A stretch of 64,000 bases of DNA from Candidatus Marinarcus aquaticus (GCF_004116335.1 NZ_PDKN01000002.1:62001-126000); one strand, 5' to 3'; positions 45,511 to 54,826 are shown, counted from the first letter of the stretch. Notes: generated by a model not told the origin, from the sequence alone. A program made the numbers and translations.

Positions 45511-47217
45511 ATGCAAGAAACAGCACTTAAAATACTAAAATCAGGTCAAAATGTTTTTCTAACAGGATCAGCTGGTACGGGTAAAACCTATGTTTTAAAT
45601 GAATATATTCACTATCTTAAAGAGCGAAAAATCATTCCTACTATTGTAGCGCCTACGGGTATTGCTGCTTCACATTTAAATGGTCAAACCATACACTCTT
45701 ATTTTTCACTGGGTCTAAGGGACAGTGTTGATGAGCCTTTTATTTCAAGCTTGTTGGATAAAAAGAAGTTACAAATGAGATTTAAAAAGCTGAAGGTTCT
45801 CATTATCGATGAGATATCGATGGTAAGTCCTAATATTTTCAGTGCAATGGATAAAATTCTTCAAGCATTTAAAGAAAACGAAGAACCATTTGGTGGTATC
45901 CAAGTGATTCTTTCAGGTGACTTTTTCCAGTTGCCTCCTATCTCACAATCGAATGATTCTAAGAGGTTCTCATGGCAAAGCCCATCTTGGAAAGTACTTG
46001 ACTTACAAACCTGTTATTTGCAAAAGAAGTTCAGACAAGATGATAATAAACTTATTTTTGTGTTAGATGAAATACGCTCAGGACAAATCTCTGAGCAAAC
46101 TTATAATATTTTGAATCAAAGATATGAAAAAGAGTTGGCTATAGAATTCACTCCTACGAAACTTTATACCCATAATCTGGACGTGGATAGAATCAATAAT
46201 GATGAGCTAAACAGGCTTCCATCATTAGGAATTACCTATAACTACAAGAGTGAAGGCGCGAAAACAAATATTGAAAAACTGTTTAAATCTGCTCTTGTTC
46301 AAGAAGAGCTTACTTTAAAAAAAGATGCGGTTGTTATGTTTATTAAGAACAATCCAGAAAAGTACTATATCAACGGAACAACAGGTGTTGTGATTGATTT
46401 TTCTAAAGATGAACAACCACTTCCAATCGTAAAATTATCAAATGGGTACGTCATAAAAGTAGAATTTGAAGATTGGGCGATTGAAAATGAGAAAGGAAAA
46501 GTGTCAGCTAAAATCTCTCAGATACCTTTAAAACTTGCATGGGCGATTACTATTCATAAATCCCAAGGTATGACTCTAGATGCTGCTCAAATTGACTTGT
46601 CAAAGACTTTTGAAGTAGGGCAAGGGTATGTTGCTTTATCAAGAATCAAAAATATCGAAGGGTTAAAGCTTATGGGCTTTAATGAAAAAGCATTGAGTGT
46701 AGACCCTCTGATTTTAAGTATTGATCCTAGAATTAAACAGGCTTCACAAAAAGCATATGCAAAAATTGAAGCTTACGATGTGAATCAATTAGAACTTATG
46801 AATCTATCTTATATTGAAAAGTTAGGTGGACTTGTTGATAAAAAAGCAATCAATAAAGAAAAAGAAGTGTTAGCAAAAGAGCCTCAAATAGAAGAAAAAG
46901 TAGCCAATCATATTAAGACAAAAAATCTTGTTGAGTCCTCTTCTTCTTTAGAAATTTTAGCGCACAAAGCAGGTTTTTCTGTTGCTACTATTATGAACCA
47001 TCTCTGCTTAATCAAAGAAGAAGAACCAAGGTTTGATATCTCAAAATATATGCCAAGTTTGAGTATTGTAAACAAAATAAAACAAGCCATAAATGAAATA
47101 GAGAGTGCTAATAATGAAGAAGATTTTACTGAAGATGGAAAGATAAAACTCAAACCAATCTTTGTAAAGTTGAATGAAGAAGTATCATATAACGATATAA
47201 AAATGGTTTTAGTTTAA
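45511..47217 (+). CDS. PIF1-like helicase with C-terminal HTH
   Basis: A 568-residue SF1 helicase. Walker A GSAGTGKTYV (about 18-27), Walker B LIIDEISMV, GDFFQLPP and the C-terminal AWAITIHKSQGMTL and YVALSRI are motifs Ia-VI of PIF1/RecD-type helicases. The last 110 residues hold a helix-turn-helix domain (SSLEILAHKAGFSVATIMNHLCLIKEE) of the HTH_40 type often fused to such helicases. It likely unwinds DNA such as G-quadruplexes or D-loops. It lies about 800 bases right of the cassettes but is not flanked by attC sites. Confidence 0.86.
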   Translation: MQETALKILKSGQNVFLTGSAGTGKTYVLNEYIHYLKERKIIPTIVAPTGIAASHLNGQTIHSYFSLGLRDSVDEPFISSLLDKKKLQMRFKKLKVLIIDEISMVSPNIFSAMDKILQAFKENEEPFGGIQVILSGDFFQLPPISQSNDSKRFSWQSPSWKVLDLQTCYLQKKFRQDDNKLIFVLDEIRSGQISEQTYNILNQRYEKELAIEFTPTKLYTHNLDVDRINNDELNRLPSLGITYNYKSEGAKTNIEKLFKSALVQEELTLKKDAVVMFIKNNPEKYYINGTTGVVIDFSKDEQPLPIVKLSNGYVIKVEFEDWAIENEKGKVSAKISQIPLKLAWAITIHKSQGMTLDAAQIDLSKTFEVGQGYVALSRIKNIEGLKLMGFNEKALSVDPLILSIDPRIKQASQKAYAKIEAYDVNQLELMNLSYIEKLGGLVDKKAINKEKEVLAKEPQIEEKVANHIKTKNLVESSSSLEILAHKAGFSVATIMNHLCLIKEEEPRFDISKYMPSLSIVNKIKQAINEIESANNEEDFTEDGKIKLKPIFVKLNEEVSYNDIKMVLV

Positions 47218-47292
47218 ACTATATGAATTAATTTAGGCTATCTTTTATATAATCCAGTATTTATTAATAGTGAAAACAGAAAAAGATAAAGA

Positions 47293-47667
47293 TTGATTGA
47301 AAAAATAAAAGAAGCAACATTGAAAATCTCATATCACCGCAGACGTAAAATGAAAACCAGAAGAATTGCCATAAGAGATTTAATAGAGCAAGGCATTGAA
47401 GAGCCAAAAGAGTTGGCAAAAGAGCTCAAAGTAACGGTACAAACCATCAAAAGAGATTTAGAAGCGATGAAAAGTATGAGTGAAGAGGATTTCACCTTTC
47501 AAAAAAGAGAGAGTTCACAAGAGATATTGGAGAAAAAAGATACGATTCTAAGACTTTTAGACGATGAAGCGTATTACACTGAAAATGGTGATATAAACAT
47601 TGCTAAAATAACACAAGAGCTTAAAACAAGTCGCGCAACGGTACTTTCCGTTTTAAATGGAGAGTAG
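47293..47667 (+). CDS. HTH DNA-binding protein
   Basis: A 124-residue basic protein beginning at TTG 47293 (start uncertain; ATG at 47350 is an alternative). Two helix-turn-helix units are visible: EEPKELAKELKVTVQTIKRDLEAM and NIAKITQELKTSRATVLSVLNGE. Both are DeoR/GntR-like. The product is probably a transcriptional regulator or DNA-binding protein. It follows the helicase gene on the same strand by 75 bases, so a link to that helicase is possible. Confidence 0.65.
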   Translation: MIEKIKEATLKISYHRRRKMKTRRIAIRDLIEQGIEEPKELAKELKVTVQTIKRDLEAMKSMSEEDFTFQKRESSQEILEKKDTILRLLDDEAYYTENGDINIAKITQELKTSRATVLSVLNGE

Positions 47668-47743
47668 AACTCAATATTCAGTCTTGTTTCTGTGTAATAA
47701 TGCTAAAATGACTTTTTAATCCATATATTTTAAAGGCTTTTTT

Positions 47744-48142
47744 GTGTCTCTTTTTGCATTACAATCTTTAGCAGGTGGTTTTTTAGATGAAGATTGCGAA
47801 CATTTTAATAAACGGTTTGATGACTGGTGTCTGCAGTTTGATTCTTATGATGAAGCGAAAATGATATTAGAAACGCTTGAAAACAATGAGCGTATTGATA
47901 TTGTTGAAATCACCCCTTTAAGTTATCCCAAATATTTTTTCAATGACCTCCAAGGCACGGTTCATGTAACACGACAAATAGGAGATAAAATTGTCTGCGT
48001 GGTTGAACCACAAATGGGCGCAAACTTTAGACTTGCCATTTGTGATTTAAATACTAAAAAGGTCAGACTAACAAAAACGAGCTACAAAAGTATTCCCAAT
48101 GTTGAGAGTGCCTTTGCCAATATAGACGAGTTCGAGAATTGA
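47744..48142 (+). CDS. Hypothetical protein
   Basis: A 132-residue soluble acidic protein starting at GTG 47744 (no strong ribosome site). It has helix DYDEAKMILETLENNE-like and beta-rich parts (GTVHVTRQIGDKIVCVVEP) but no recognised domain. No signal peptide is seen. It precedes the CbiZ-like gene by 46 bases. Confidence 0.55.
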   Translation: MSLFALQSLAGGFLDEDCEHFNKRFDDWCLQFDSYDEAKMILETLENNERIDIVEITPLSYPKYFFNDLQGTVHVTRQIGDKIVCVVEPQMGANFRLAICDLNTKKVRLTKTSYKSIPNVESAFANIDEFEN

Positions 48143-48188
48143 TATCTCCTTTGGAAATAAAACAGATAAAAAGGCACAGAAATAATTC

Positions 48189-48578
48189 ATGTCTCAAATA
48201 AAACTGATACAACATGCTGACTATATTGCACTTCATTTACCCTATAACTGCAAAGTATTAAGCTCTGCAGTATTAAATGGTGGGATGTCCAAAGTGGTTT
48301 CGTTGTTGAATCTTAAAGTTAATAAAAATGCTTCAGTGTGTGAAGATGCACAAGATACTTTACGCAATAAAGCTTGCACACTTGAACTGCCTGAACCAAC
48401 TGTGGGTATGATGACTGCGGCATCAATGAAATCTTTAGGTTACACTAAAGAGACCCATAAAGAGTTGGAAGTAGAGTGTTGGGTGACCAGCGGATTGAGT
48501 AATTTAAGGCGAGTAGGGGACAGTGCAGATGAAAAGGCGCAAATTTATAGACTCTCTTTTAAAATCTTTCATAATTAA
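48189..48578 (+). CDS. Short CbiZ-like adenosylcobinamide amidohydrolase
   Basis: A 129-residue protein resembling the N-terminal two-thirds of CbiZ: LSSAVLNGGMS, VGMMTAASMKSL and WVTSGLSNLRRVGD match family motifs. CbiZ normally continues for another 70-100 residues with a GTIN-like and TEAK-like part, which is absent here and not found in other frames downstream. It is either a truncated gene or a minimal variant. CbiZ removes the aminopropanol side chain from adenosylcobinamide for cobamide salvage. Confidence 0.6.
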   Translation: MSQIKLIQHADYIALHLPYNCKVLSSAVLNGGMSKVVSLLNLKVNKNASVCEDAQDTLRNKACTLELPEPTVGMMTAASMKSLGYTKETHKELEVECWVTSGLSNLRRVGDSADEKAQIYRLSFKIFHN

Positions 48579-48707
48579 GTTGAAACGCCATAAACCTTTG
48601 ATATAGTCAATACCATATAAACGTAAGTTTTTAGGGCATTTTACTTATATTCAAGTATGATGAATTGTTCTACCAATTTATTAATATGAAAATATAAGAG
48701 GAAACCC

Positions 48708-48869
48708 ATGGCTAAACCCAACTACAATTATGAAAAACGAGCTCGAGAGATAGAAAAACAGAAGAAAAAAGAGGAAAAACGTCTTAAAAAACAGGCGTTA
48801 AAAGAGAATACAAGTGAAGAAGAGACACCCGTTTCTCCTGATACATCTGGCGACGAGAACTTACAATAA
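48708..48869 (+). CDS. Conserved small charged protein
   Basis: A 53-residue protein starting at ATG 48708 with AAGAGG upstream. MAKPNYNYEKRAREIEKQKKK is a pattern found in a small conserved protein of many proteobacteria (basic Lys/Arg helix, then acidic tail). There is no known function. Its stop TAA overlaps the best start position of the next gene (ATAA). Confidence 0.7.
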   Translation: MAKPNYNYEKRAREIEKQKKKEEKRLKKQALKENTSEEETPVSPDTSGDENLQ

Positions 48870-49441
48870 CAACAGCAACCCAATCAGACAAACTACTCGT
48901 ACTCAATAAACCTAAAGGGTATGTGGTTACACGCTCTGATGAACTGGGGCGAAAAACAGTCTATGAACTTTTACCTGCTTGGGTGTTTGAGGAACAATGG
49001 ATGCCTATAGGTCGTCTTGATTTAGAATCTAAAGGACTACTTCTGTTTACAAGAGATGGTAAAGTAGGGGATGCTCTGACGCGTCCTGGAAATTGTATTA
49101 AGACATATGAAATCTGGGTGAGAGGACATGTCACGGATGAACACCTTACTCAAGCAATAAGAGGTGTTGAGAGTAAATATGGACTTCTCAAAGCTCTTAA
49201 AGTTGAAAGAATAGGTATGGGTGGAGCAAAAACAAAACTCAGAATAAAAATAGACGAAGGTAAAAACCGACACATACGTAGACTTTTCGGTTCACTAAAA
49301 GACCCAAAGTTTGGGACTCCCTTAAAAGTTTTGAATTTGACTCGTGTGAACATTGGCAGTTTTAAACTGGACATTGAGAGTGGCAAGTGGCGATACCTTA
49401 CTGTAGAAGAGGAGCAAATGGTTCTTAAGAGCTTAAAATAA
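48866..49441 (+). CDS. RsuA-family pseudouridine synthase, probable non-standard start
   Basis: The family N-terminus KLLVLNKPKGYVVTRSDEL is encoded in frame before the first GTG (48923), so starting at GTG would cut the core motif. The only plausible upstream start is ATA at 48866, overlapping the TAA stop of the preceding gene as ATAA, giving about 191 residues. The catalytic motif is PIGRLDLESKGLLLF and the C-terminal part is IDEGKNRHIRRLFGS. The family modifies rRNA uridines. Either an ATA start is used by coupling, or the true start was mutated. The frame is open up to 48842. Confidence 0.78.
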   Translation: MTTATQSDKLLVLNKPKGYVVTRSDELGRKTVYELLPAWVFEEQWMPIGRLDLESKGLLLFTRDGKVGDALTRPGNCIKTYEIWVRGHVTDEHLTQAIRGVESKYGLLKALKVERIGMGGAKTKLRIKIDEGKNRHIRRLFGSLKDPKFGTPLKVLNLTRVNIGSFKLDIESGKWRYLTVEEEQMVLKSLK

Positions 49442-49547
49442 AAGAAATAACTCATAATACTCAAAACTCAGTTTCTTCATTTTATACAAAAAGTAAGTCT
49501 CTTTTTATAAATTTTAACTACAATTCCACTATTAAAAAGGGTCATAA

Positions 49548-50411
49548 ATGTGGGAACAGTTAAAATCAATCGACAGAGGTGTTTTGTTTATACTTATCAG
49601 TGCTCTGCTTGGAGCACTTAACGGTGCAACAGCCAAACTGCTTTCACAAAGCATCGACCCTCTTGAAATTGTCTTTTACAGAAACTTACTTGGATTTATC
49701 ATCATTTTGTTTACTCTTAAAAAGTTCTCTGTGAGCATTGATACTTCTAAACTGCATCTACTATTTTTACGAGGTTTCTTTGGTGCAGTAGCCATGGTGT
49801 TTTTCTTTTATACCATTGCCACTATTCCTTTAGGGGAAGCGGTGGTTTTAAATAAAACTTCGCCCTTTTTTGTCACCATACTTGCCTATTATTTAATGAA
49901 AGAGACCATCAGTCTGCGCACATTTTTTGCTCTTTTGATTGGGTTTTTAGGAGTCATTTTTATCATGAAACCATTTGGCATAGAAATCTCTTTTGAACAC
50001 ATTTTAGGGGTTTTAGGTGGTTTCTTTGCAGCAGCTGCGTATGCTACGATTAAAAAAATCAAAGACATCTACGACGCACGCGTGATTATGCTCTCCTTTA
50101 TGGCAGTTGGATTGCTTATACCTCTGTTTTTAGCCCTTTTTACGCCACTTGTGACCATACACATCTACTCTGAACCCATGATATGGTTGCTTATTGGTTT
50201 GATGGCGGTTATTTCAACAACCTCACAATGGTTTTTAACACGCGCTTACAGTATCAGTAAAGCGAGTATCATAGGAGTGGTGAGTTACGCTAATATTCCA
50301 TTTGCGATTGGTTTTGGGGTGATGTTGGGAGATGCTGTGCCGGATGTGGTTACGTTTATAGGGATTGTGCTTATTATTATCGGTGGTATTACTGTGAGCA
50401 AGAAGTCATAA
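49548..50411 (+). CDS. EamA-family (DMT) transporter
   Basis: A 287-residue membrane protein with ten hydrophobic helices and the two EamA repeats. The segments FYRNLLGFIIILFTL and PFFVTILAYYLMKETISLRTFFALLIGFLGVIFIMKP are typical of drug/metabolite transporters; in the second half the pattern repeats (YANIPFAIGFGVMLGDAVPDVVTFIGIVLIIIGG). It exports small metabolites of unknown type. It has its own leader with AAAAGGG before ATG 49548. Confidence 0.86.
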   Translation: MWEQLKSIDRGVLFILISALLGALNGATAKLLSQSIDPLEIVFYRNLLGFIIILFTLKKFSVSIDTSKLHLLFLRGFFGAVAMVFFFYTIATIPLGEAVVLNKTSPFFVTILAYYLMKETISLRTFFALLIGFLGVIFIMKPFGIEISFEHILGVLGGFFAAAAYATIKKIKDIYDARVIMLSFMAVGLLIPLFLALFTPLVTIHIYSEPMIWLLIGLMAVISTTSQWFLTRAYSISKASIIGVVSYANIPFAIGFGVMLGDAVPDVVTFIGIVLIIIGGITVSKKS

Positions 50412-50437
50412 CAACACATCTTCATAGATGTGCGTGG

Positions 50438-51190
50438 TTATAAGTAACTGTATAACAGTGTTGTTGATTGAAAGTGATTTAATATTTGAAAATTTTCATT
50501 GGTTTCATTGCTTGTGTATACTTCATTAAAGATTTCACCTTGCGTATCAAGCCAATTATTCAAATCTTCAAGCGTTGCATTTTGTGTACTGTTTTGTTCT
50601 GATTGGGAGACTTCAATCGACATATTTTTATAATTTACCTGATTGATCAGATTTAATATATTCGAAGTATCCGTGCTGTTGTCAGTTTCATCTACTCTGT
50701 TATAACTTTGTGTGAAAGAGAATGAAATGTCGACATTATATTGTCCTTTGGGCGTTGAGATATTAAATGATTCGGAAAAACCAATTTCAGTTTTATACGT
50801 GGTTCTCTCTTTGACAAGATCTTCTTTATTTGGATTTAAAAAGGCTTTGACTCTGTCGGTTTGTTCTCCTGAATGAAGCTCTTTTGCAAGACCTTCCATC
50901 TCTTTTTTAGCATTGTCGATACTGCTGGTATCCTTATCATGATGAAATTTCCAGAAATCTGAATCCTCTAAAGGTGAGCTTGAATAGGTATTTAAAATTT
51001 GTTCAAAAATCTTTTTTTCAATGAGTTGCTCTTCACTCATTTGTGACTCTTCTATATACTTTGTAGGAAGGTTGCTTACTTCAACATTATTAACACTTTT
51101 TGAACTTCCTTCAAGTTTTTGAACCTGTTTCATTTGTTTTGATATATCATTGGTATATTGTTGTAATGAGTCTAATTGATTGATAAGCAT
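50438..51190 (-). CDS. Hypothetical protein related to the EF-hand protein at 51910-52986
   Basis: A 250-residue Ser/Thr/Asn-rich protein with no signal peptide. The segment GQYNVDISFSFTQSYNR is similar in pattern to TQSFEMSIDLSFSQELYES in the protein encoded at 51910-52986, and QMSEEQLIEKKIFEQILNTYSS parallels QMSLEDRINKMIIEALLRRLYS there, so they seem to be distant paralogues. This one lacks the calcium-binding repeats. The role is unknown; secretion by a leaderless route is possible. Confidence 0.65.
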   Translation of the reverse strand: MLINQLDSLQQYTNDISKQMKQVQKLEGSSKSVNNVEVSNLPTKYIEESQMSEEQLIEKKIFEQILNTYSSSPLEDSDFWKFHHDKDTSSIDNAKKEMEGLAKELHSGEQTDRVKAFLNPNKEDLVKERTTYKTEIGFSESFNISTPKGQYNVDISFSFTQSYNRVDETDNSTDTSNILNLINQVNYKNMSIEVSQSEQNSTQNATLEDLNNWLDTQGEIFNEVYTSNETNENFQILNHFQSTTLLYSYL

Positions 51191-51384
51191 TCTCTTTCCT
51201 TTTAAACTATTATTAAGAATTGTAAAGTATATTTGCTTAAGTCATGCTTATAAAAGTTTCTAAAATGTGGCATATTCTCTTTTTTTGATGAGAATTGACT
51301 GATCATAACTGAATGAAATATATCAGAGTAGTTTAAACTTTTTCATATATAATACTAATTAGAACTATATCTAAAGGAGTAACC

Positions 51385-51909
51385 ATGAAACTCTTAGCAT
51401 TTGCAGCAAGTAACAGCTCAACGTCAATCAATAAACAGCTGGTCAAATACGCTTCCTCTCTTGTTCCAGCGGATGAAGTAGAGATATTAGATTTAAACGA
51501 TTATGAACTTCCTTTGTACTCACAAGACAGAAATGATGCCATTGGTGAACCTGCTTTGGCACAACAATTCCTAGATAAAATTGCTTCAGCAGATGCCATT
51601 ATCATCTCCTTTGCAGAGCACAACCTCTCATATTCAGTGGCATATAAAAATATTTTTGATTGGGCTTCTCGGATCAATATGAGAGTTTTTCAAAACAAAC
51701 CCATGATTATGATGGCAACTTCTCCTGGGGAAAGAGGGGGCTTAAGTGTACTTGAAACTGCTGTAAAAACCGCACCGTTTTTCAAAGGAGAGGTTAAAGG
51801 ACAATTCTCTTTGCCATTTTTTCAAGATAATTTTGACACCCTCAAAGGGGTTATTTCTAATAAAGAGAAAGATGAAGAGCTTAAAGTCGTTTTAAAACAA
51901 TTGATGTAG
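51385..51909 (+). CDS. NAD(P)H-dependent FMN reductase
   Basis: A 174-residue flavodoxin-like protein. The N-terminus FAASNSSTSINKQLVKYA and VEILDLNDYELPLYSQD, then SFAEHNLSYSVAYKNIFDWAS and ATSPGERGG, match the NADPH-dependent FMN reductase (YhdA/ChrR-like) family. It probably reduces quinones, azo dyes or chromate-type substrates with NADPH. AAAGGAG precedes the ATG. Its stop abuts the convergent EF-hand gene stop. Confidence 0.9.
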   Translation: MKLLAFAASNSSTSINKQLVKYASSLVPADEVEILDLNDYELPLYSQDRNDAIGEPALAQQFLDKIASADAIIISFAEHNLSYSVAYKNIFDWASRINMRVFQNKPMIMMATSPGERGGLSVLETAVKTAPFFKGEVKGQFSLPFFQDNFDTLKGVISNKEKDEELKVVLKQLM

Positions 51910-52986
51910 TTATACCACTACATCAATTGAGTTGATGACTCCTAAACCCGAACCATCCTCTTTTATGAAAAAGCCATTGCTTTTTTGCACTGCTTGAATG
52001 TCTTCAAACCCTTTTTGATAAGTAAAGCCACTTTGTGCTTCTCCTAAGTAGATGGCTCCTACATTGGCATCCACCAATGAAATCAATGAATTGTTTCCTT
52101 GTTCATCAATGCTCCATATTTTGAGTTTATCAAAAATGGCATCGTTTTCATCAATAAAGTTGTTGTGATCACGGTCAAATTGTGCCAACTCTTTAAAGCC
52201 ATTGTTCGTTTGAGGTCCAAAGAGTTCACTGCCGTTATCAATTTTTTCATTGCTATTTTTATCCCATGCTAAGAAACCTGCACCGTGTTTTAAATAAGGC
52301 ACCATCTCTGTGCTGCCATCATTGTCTAAATCAAATGCAAATCGTGTGGAGCTTAAGTTATCAAATGGATTTATCTCTTCATCAAAATTGATAATAAGAG
52401 GATCGATAAAACTTTGATCTCCAATGACCATTTGAGTACTTCGTGATTCATAAAGTTCTTGCGAAAACGAAAGGTCAATGCTCATCTCAAAGCTTTGAGT
52501 GGGTGTTTGAAACTTCACAGTTGCAGAAAAGTTGACACTTTGTTTTTGATAGTACTCTTCATGTGTTTGAAAGACCATTGCTTTTAACTCTTGTGCCGCT
52601 TGCGCTTTATAAGGATTAGAAGCAGTATTGTAAGGGTTGGGTGCTGCAATAAAATTGTTCACGGGTTGGTTGGTTGTTTTTTTAGCAGGATGAACTTCAA
52701 GTTCTTGTTCACTATAGAGTCTTCGAAGCAGGGCTTCGATAATCATTTTATTAATACGATCTTCTAAACTCATTTGATCTTCAGAGTTATAAACCACACG
52801 TTCATATCGAATGGTTGTGGTGCTTGCTTGTTGAAAATCAAGCACAAAGGCATTGCTGGTTGTGTTGTTGTCGTTGTTATTTTCATTTTTTGCCCCATAG
52901 TGCAACTGTAATGATGTGCTTGAAGTATGTTCATACGTGAAGGATGATTGAGAGTAGAGTCCTACTTGTGCATTTTCAATAATCAT
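51910..52986 (-). CDS. EF-hand-like calcium-binding repeat protein
   Basis: A 358-residue protein with no signal peptide. The C-terminal half has three DxDxDG-type loops: DLDNDGSTEMVP, DKNSNEKIDNGSELFGP and DRDHNNFIDENDAIFDKL. These are typical of calcium-binding loops in RTX-like and large secreted proteins, and WDKN/GSELFGPQTNNGF is a known conserved segment. The N-terminal half is Thr/Asn-rich. It may be exported without a classical signal, or act inside as a calcium sensor. Distant paralogue at 50438-51190. Confidence 0.75.
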   Translation of the reverse strand: MIIENAQVGLYSQSSFTYEHTSSTSLQLHYGAKNENNNDNNTTSNAFVLDFQQASTTTIRYERVVYNSEDQMSLEDRINKMIIEALLRRLYSEQELEVHPAKKTTNQPVNNFIAAPNPYNTASNPYKAQAAQELKAMVFQTHEEYYQKQSVNFSATVKFQTPTQSFEMSIDLSFSQELYESRSTQMVIGDQSFIDPLIINFDEEINPFDNLSSTRFAFDLDNDGSTEMVPYLKHGAGFLAWDKNSNEKIDNGSELFGPQTNNGFKELAQFDRDHNNFIDENDAIFDKLKIWSIDEQGNNSLISLVDANVGAIYLGEAQSGFTYQKGFEDIQAVQKSNGFFIKEDGSGLGVINSIDVVV

Positions 52987-53152
52987 GACGGCTCCTTTTT
53001 AAACTAATTATAAGAATTGTATTATAAAATAAAATAATTGTCAAGATTATTTTTTGGAGTCTCTTTAAATTCACCAAACTAGTTTTATAAGTAAATATTA
53101 CATTAAAATCATTTTTTGTATGATGGTATTTATTTCATAAAAGGAGTTCATC

Positions 53153-53713
53153 ATGTCAAAAAAGATCCTTATCATAGCAGGAGATTTTGTAGAAGATTAC
53201 GAGTTGATGGTGCCATTTCAGTGTTTAAAAATGTTGGGGCATGAAGTCGATGTGGTTTGTCCTGATAAAAGAGCACAAGAGCAGATTAAAACAGCCATTC
53301 ATGACTTTGAAGGGGATCAAACGTACAGTGAAAAACCTGGGCATAATTTTACTTTGAATGCCACATTTGATGATGTGAATGCCTCTTCGTATGATGCATT
53401 GGTGATACCAGGTGGACGAGCTCCTGAGTATATTCGTCTCAATCAAAGAGTGTTGGAGATTGTGCAAGAGTTCGATAATAACAAAAAACCCATTGCCTCT
53501 ATTTGTCATGGAATTCAAGTTTTAGTCGCTGCTGGTATTATAAAAGACCGGACGTGTTCGTGTTATCCTGCTTGCGCACCCGATGTGAATATCAATGGCG
53601 GTAAATGGGTGGACATAGGATTTGAAGATGCCTATGTCGATGACAACCTAGTCACTGCAGCTGCGTGGCCTGCACACCCCGCTTGGTTGGCTAAATTCAA
53701 TGAGCTGTTATAA
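53153..53713 (+). CDS. DJ-1/PfpI family protein
   Basis: A 186-residue single-domain protein of the DJ-1/PfpI superfamily. The nucleophile elbow ASICHG places the reactive cysteine at C118 with H119, and the conserved glutamate is E15 in DFVEDYE. Family members act as glyoxalases/deglycases, chaperones or amidases. AAAGGAG precedes the ATG. It is followed with no gap by the sugar dehydrogenase gene. Confidence 0.9.
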   Translation: MSKKILIIAGDFVEDYELMVPFQCLKMLGHEVDVVCPDKRAQEQIKTAIHDFEGDQTYSEKPGHNFTLNATFDDVNASSYDALVIPGGRAPEYIRLNQRVLEIVQEFDNNKKPIASICHGIQVLVAAGIIKDRTCSCYPACAPDVNINGGKWVDIGFEDAYVDDNLVTAAAWPAHPAWLAKFNELL

Positions 53714-54826
53714 GTGTTTATTTTGAAATTTGTTCTTTTTTTATTGTCTCCTTTTTTACTTTATGCACAAACGGTGTTGAATTTTCAAAGTGAAAACAGA
53801 CAAATAGAAGTAAAAAAACTCTTTTCCAACTTAGGCGTGCCTTGGGGCATGACCTTTGTGGGTAACAAAGAGTTGCTTGTGACTTTAAAAGAGGGTACAT
53901 TTGTTTTGCTTGATACACAAAGTGGTACAAAAAAAGTTTTAAAAGCACGTATAGATGTCCTGCTTAATGGTCAAGGTGGTTTACTGGATATTCAAACTTC
54001 TCCAAACTTTAAAAATGACAGAACCGTTTACTTTACGTATGTGAAAAGTGTCGATAATCAAGGGGCAACCACTTTGGCTAAAGCAAGATTTGAAAGTGGT
54101 GAACTGCACGATATGCAAGATATAGTTGTCACTCAATCACAAAGTGATACTTCACGACACTTTGGAAGTCGTATCACTTTTGATGAGCAAGAACATCTTT
54201 TCTTTGGTGTGGGGGACAGAGGTGTACGTTCCAATGGACAAGACCTCTTAACTCATGCAGGAAGTATCTTACGTCTGAACTTGGATGGGTCTGTTCCAAA
54301 AGACAACCCTTTTGTAAAAGAGAACAGAGCACGCCCTGAGATATACAGTTATGGACACCGTAATCCACAAGGACTTTACTTTGATAAAATAAACCAACGA
54401 TTGATTGAAGGAGAGCATGGACCACGAGGTGGAGATGAAGTCAATATTATTCAAAAAGGTGCCAACTATGGTTGGGCAACGATTTCATATGGTAAAGAGT
54501 ATTGGAATCCATTGCCAGTAGGTGAAGGTACTCATAAAAAAGGGATGGAACAACCCTTGAAAGTTTATATTCCTTCTATCGCTCCCAGTTCCTTAATTGT
54601 TTATCAAGGAGAAATGAACTCACCTTTTAGAGGCAATATTTTCCAAGGGGCTTTAAAATTGACACATTTGAATCGTTTAGTTTTAGATGACAAAGATAAT
54701 GTCATTACAAAGGAGCGATGGTTAGAGGATATGCATGAGCGTATTCGTAATGTCATTGAAGACAACAGTGGCAATCTTCTTATCTCTACAGACAGTGGCA
54801 ATATCTATCAACTTATTTTAAAGTGA
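53714..54826 (+). CDS. PQQ-dependent sugar dehydrogenase-type protein (Gdh-B/YliI)
   Basis: A 370-residue periplasmic six-bladed beta-propeller. The start is GTG 53714, immediately after the previous stop, with signal peptide FILKFVLFLLSPFLLYA. Family segments include LGVPWGMTFVG, HFGSRITFDEQEHLFFGVGDR, NLDGSVPKDNPF, EIYSYGHRNPQGLYFD, HGPRGGDEVNII and GANYGWATISYG. Such enzymes oxidise aldose sugars using PQQ; PQQ may not be made by this organism. It is coupled to the DJ-1 gene. Confidence 0.88.
   Translation: MFILKFVLFLLSPFLLYAQTVLNFQSENRQIEVKKLFSNLGVPWGMTFVGNKELLVTLKEGTFVLLDTQSGTKKVLKARIDVLLNGQGGLLDIQTSPNFKNDRTVYFTYVKSVDNQGATTLAKARFESGELHDMQDIVVTQSQSDTSRHFGSRITFDEQEHLFFGVGDRGVRSNGQDLLTHAGSILRLNLDGSVPKDNPFVKENRARPEIYSYGHRNPQGLYFDKINQRLIEGEHGPRGGDEVNIIQKGANYGWATISYGKEYWNPLPVGEGTHKKGMEQPLKVYIPSIAPSSLIVYQGEMNSPFRGNIFQGALKLTHLNRLVLDDKDNVITKERWLEDMHERIRNVIEDNSGNLLISTDSGNIYQLILK

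Noticed and set aside
48189-48578. Frameshifted full-length CbiZ
   Set aside because: I scanned the sequence after 48578 by eye and saw no continuation in the other frames; treated as truncated instead.
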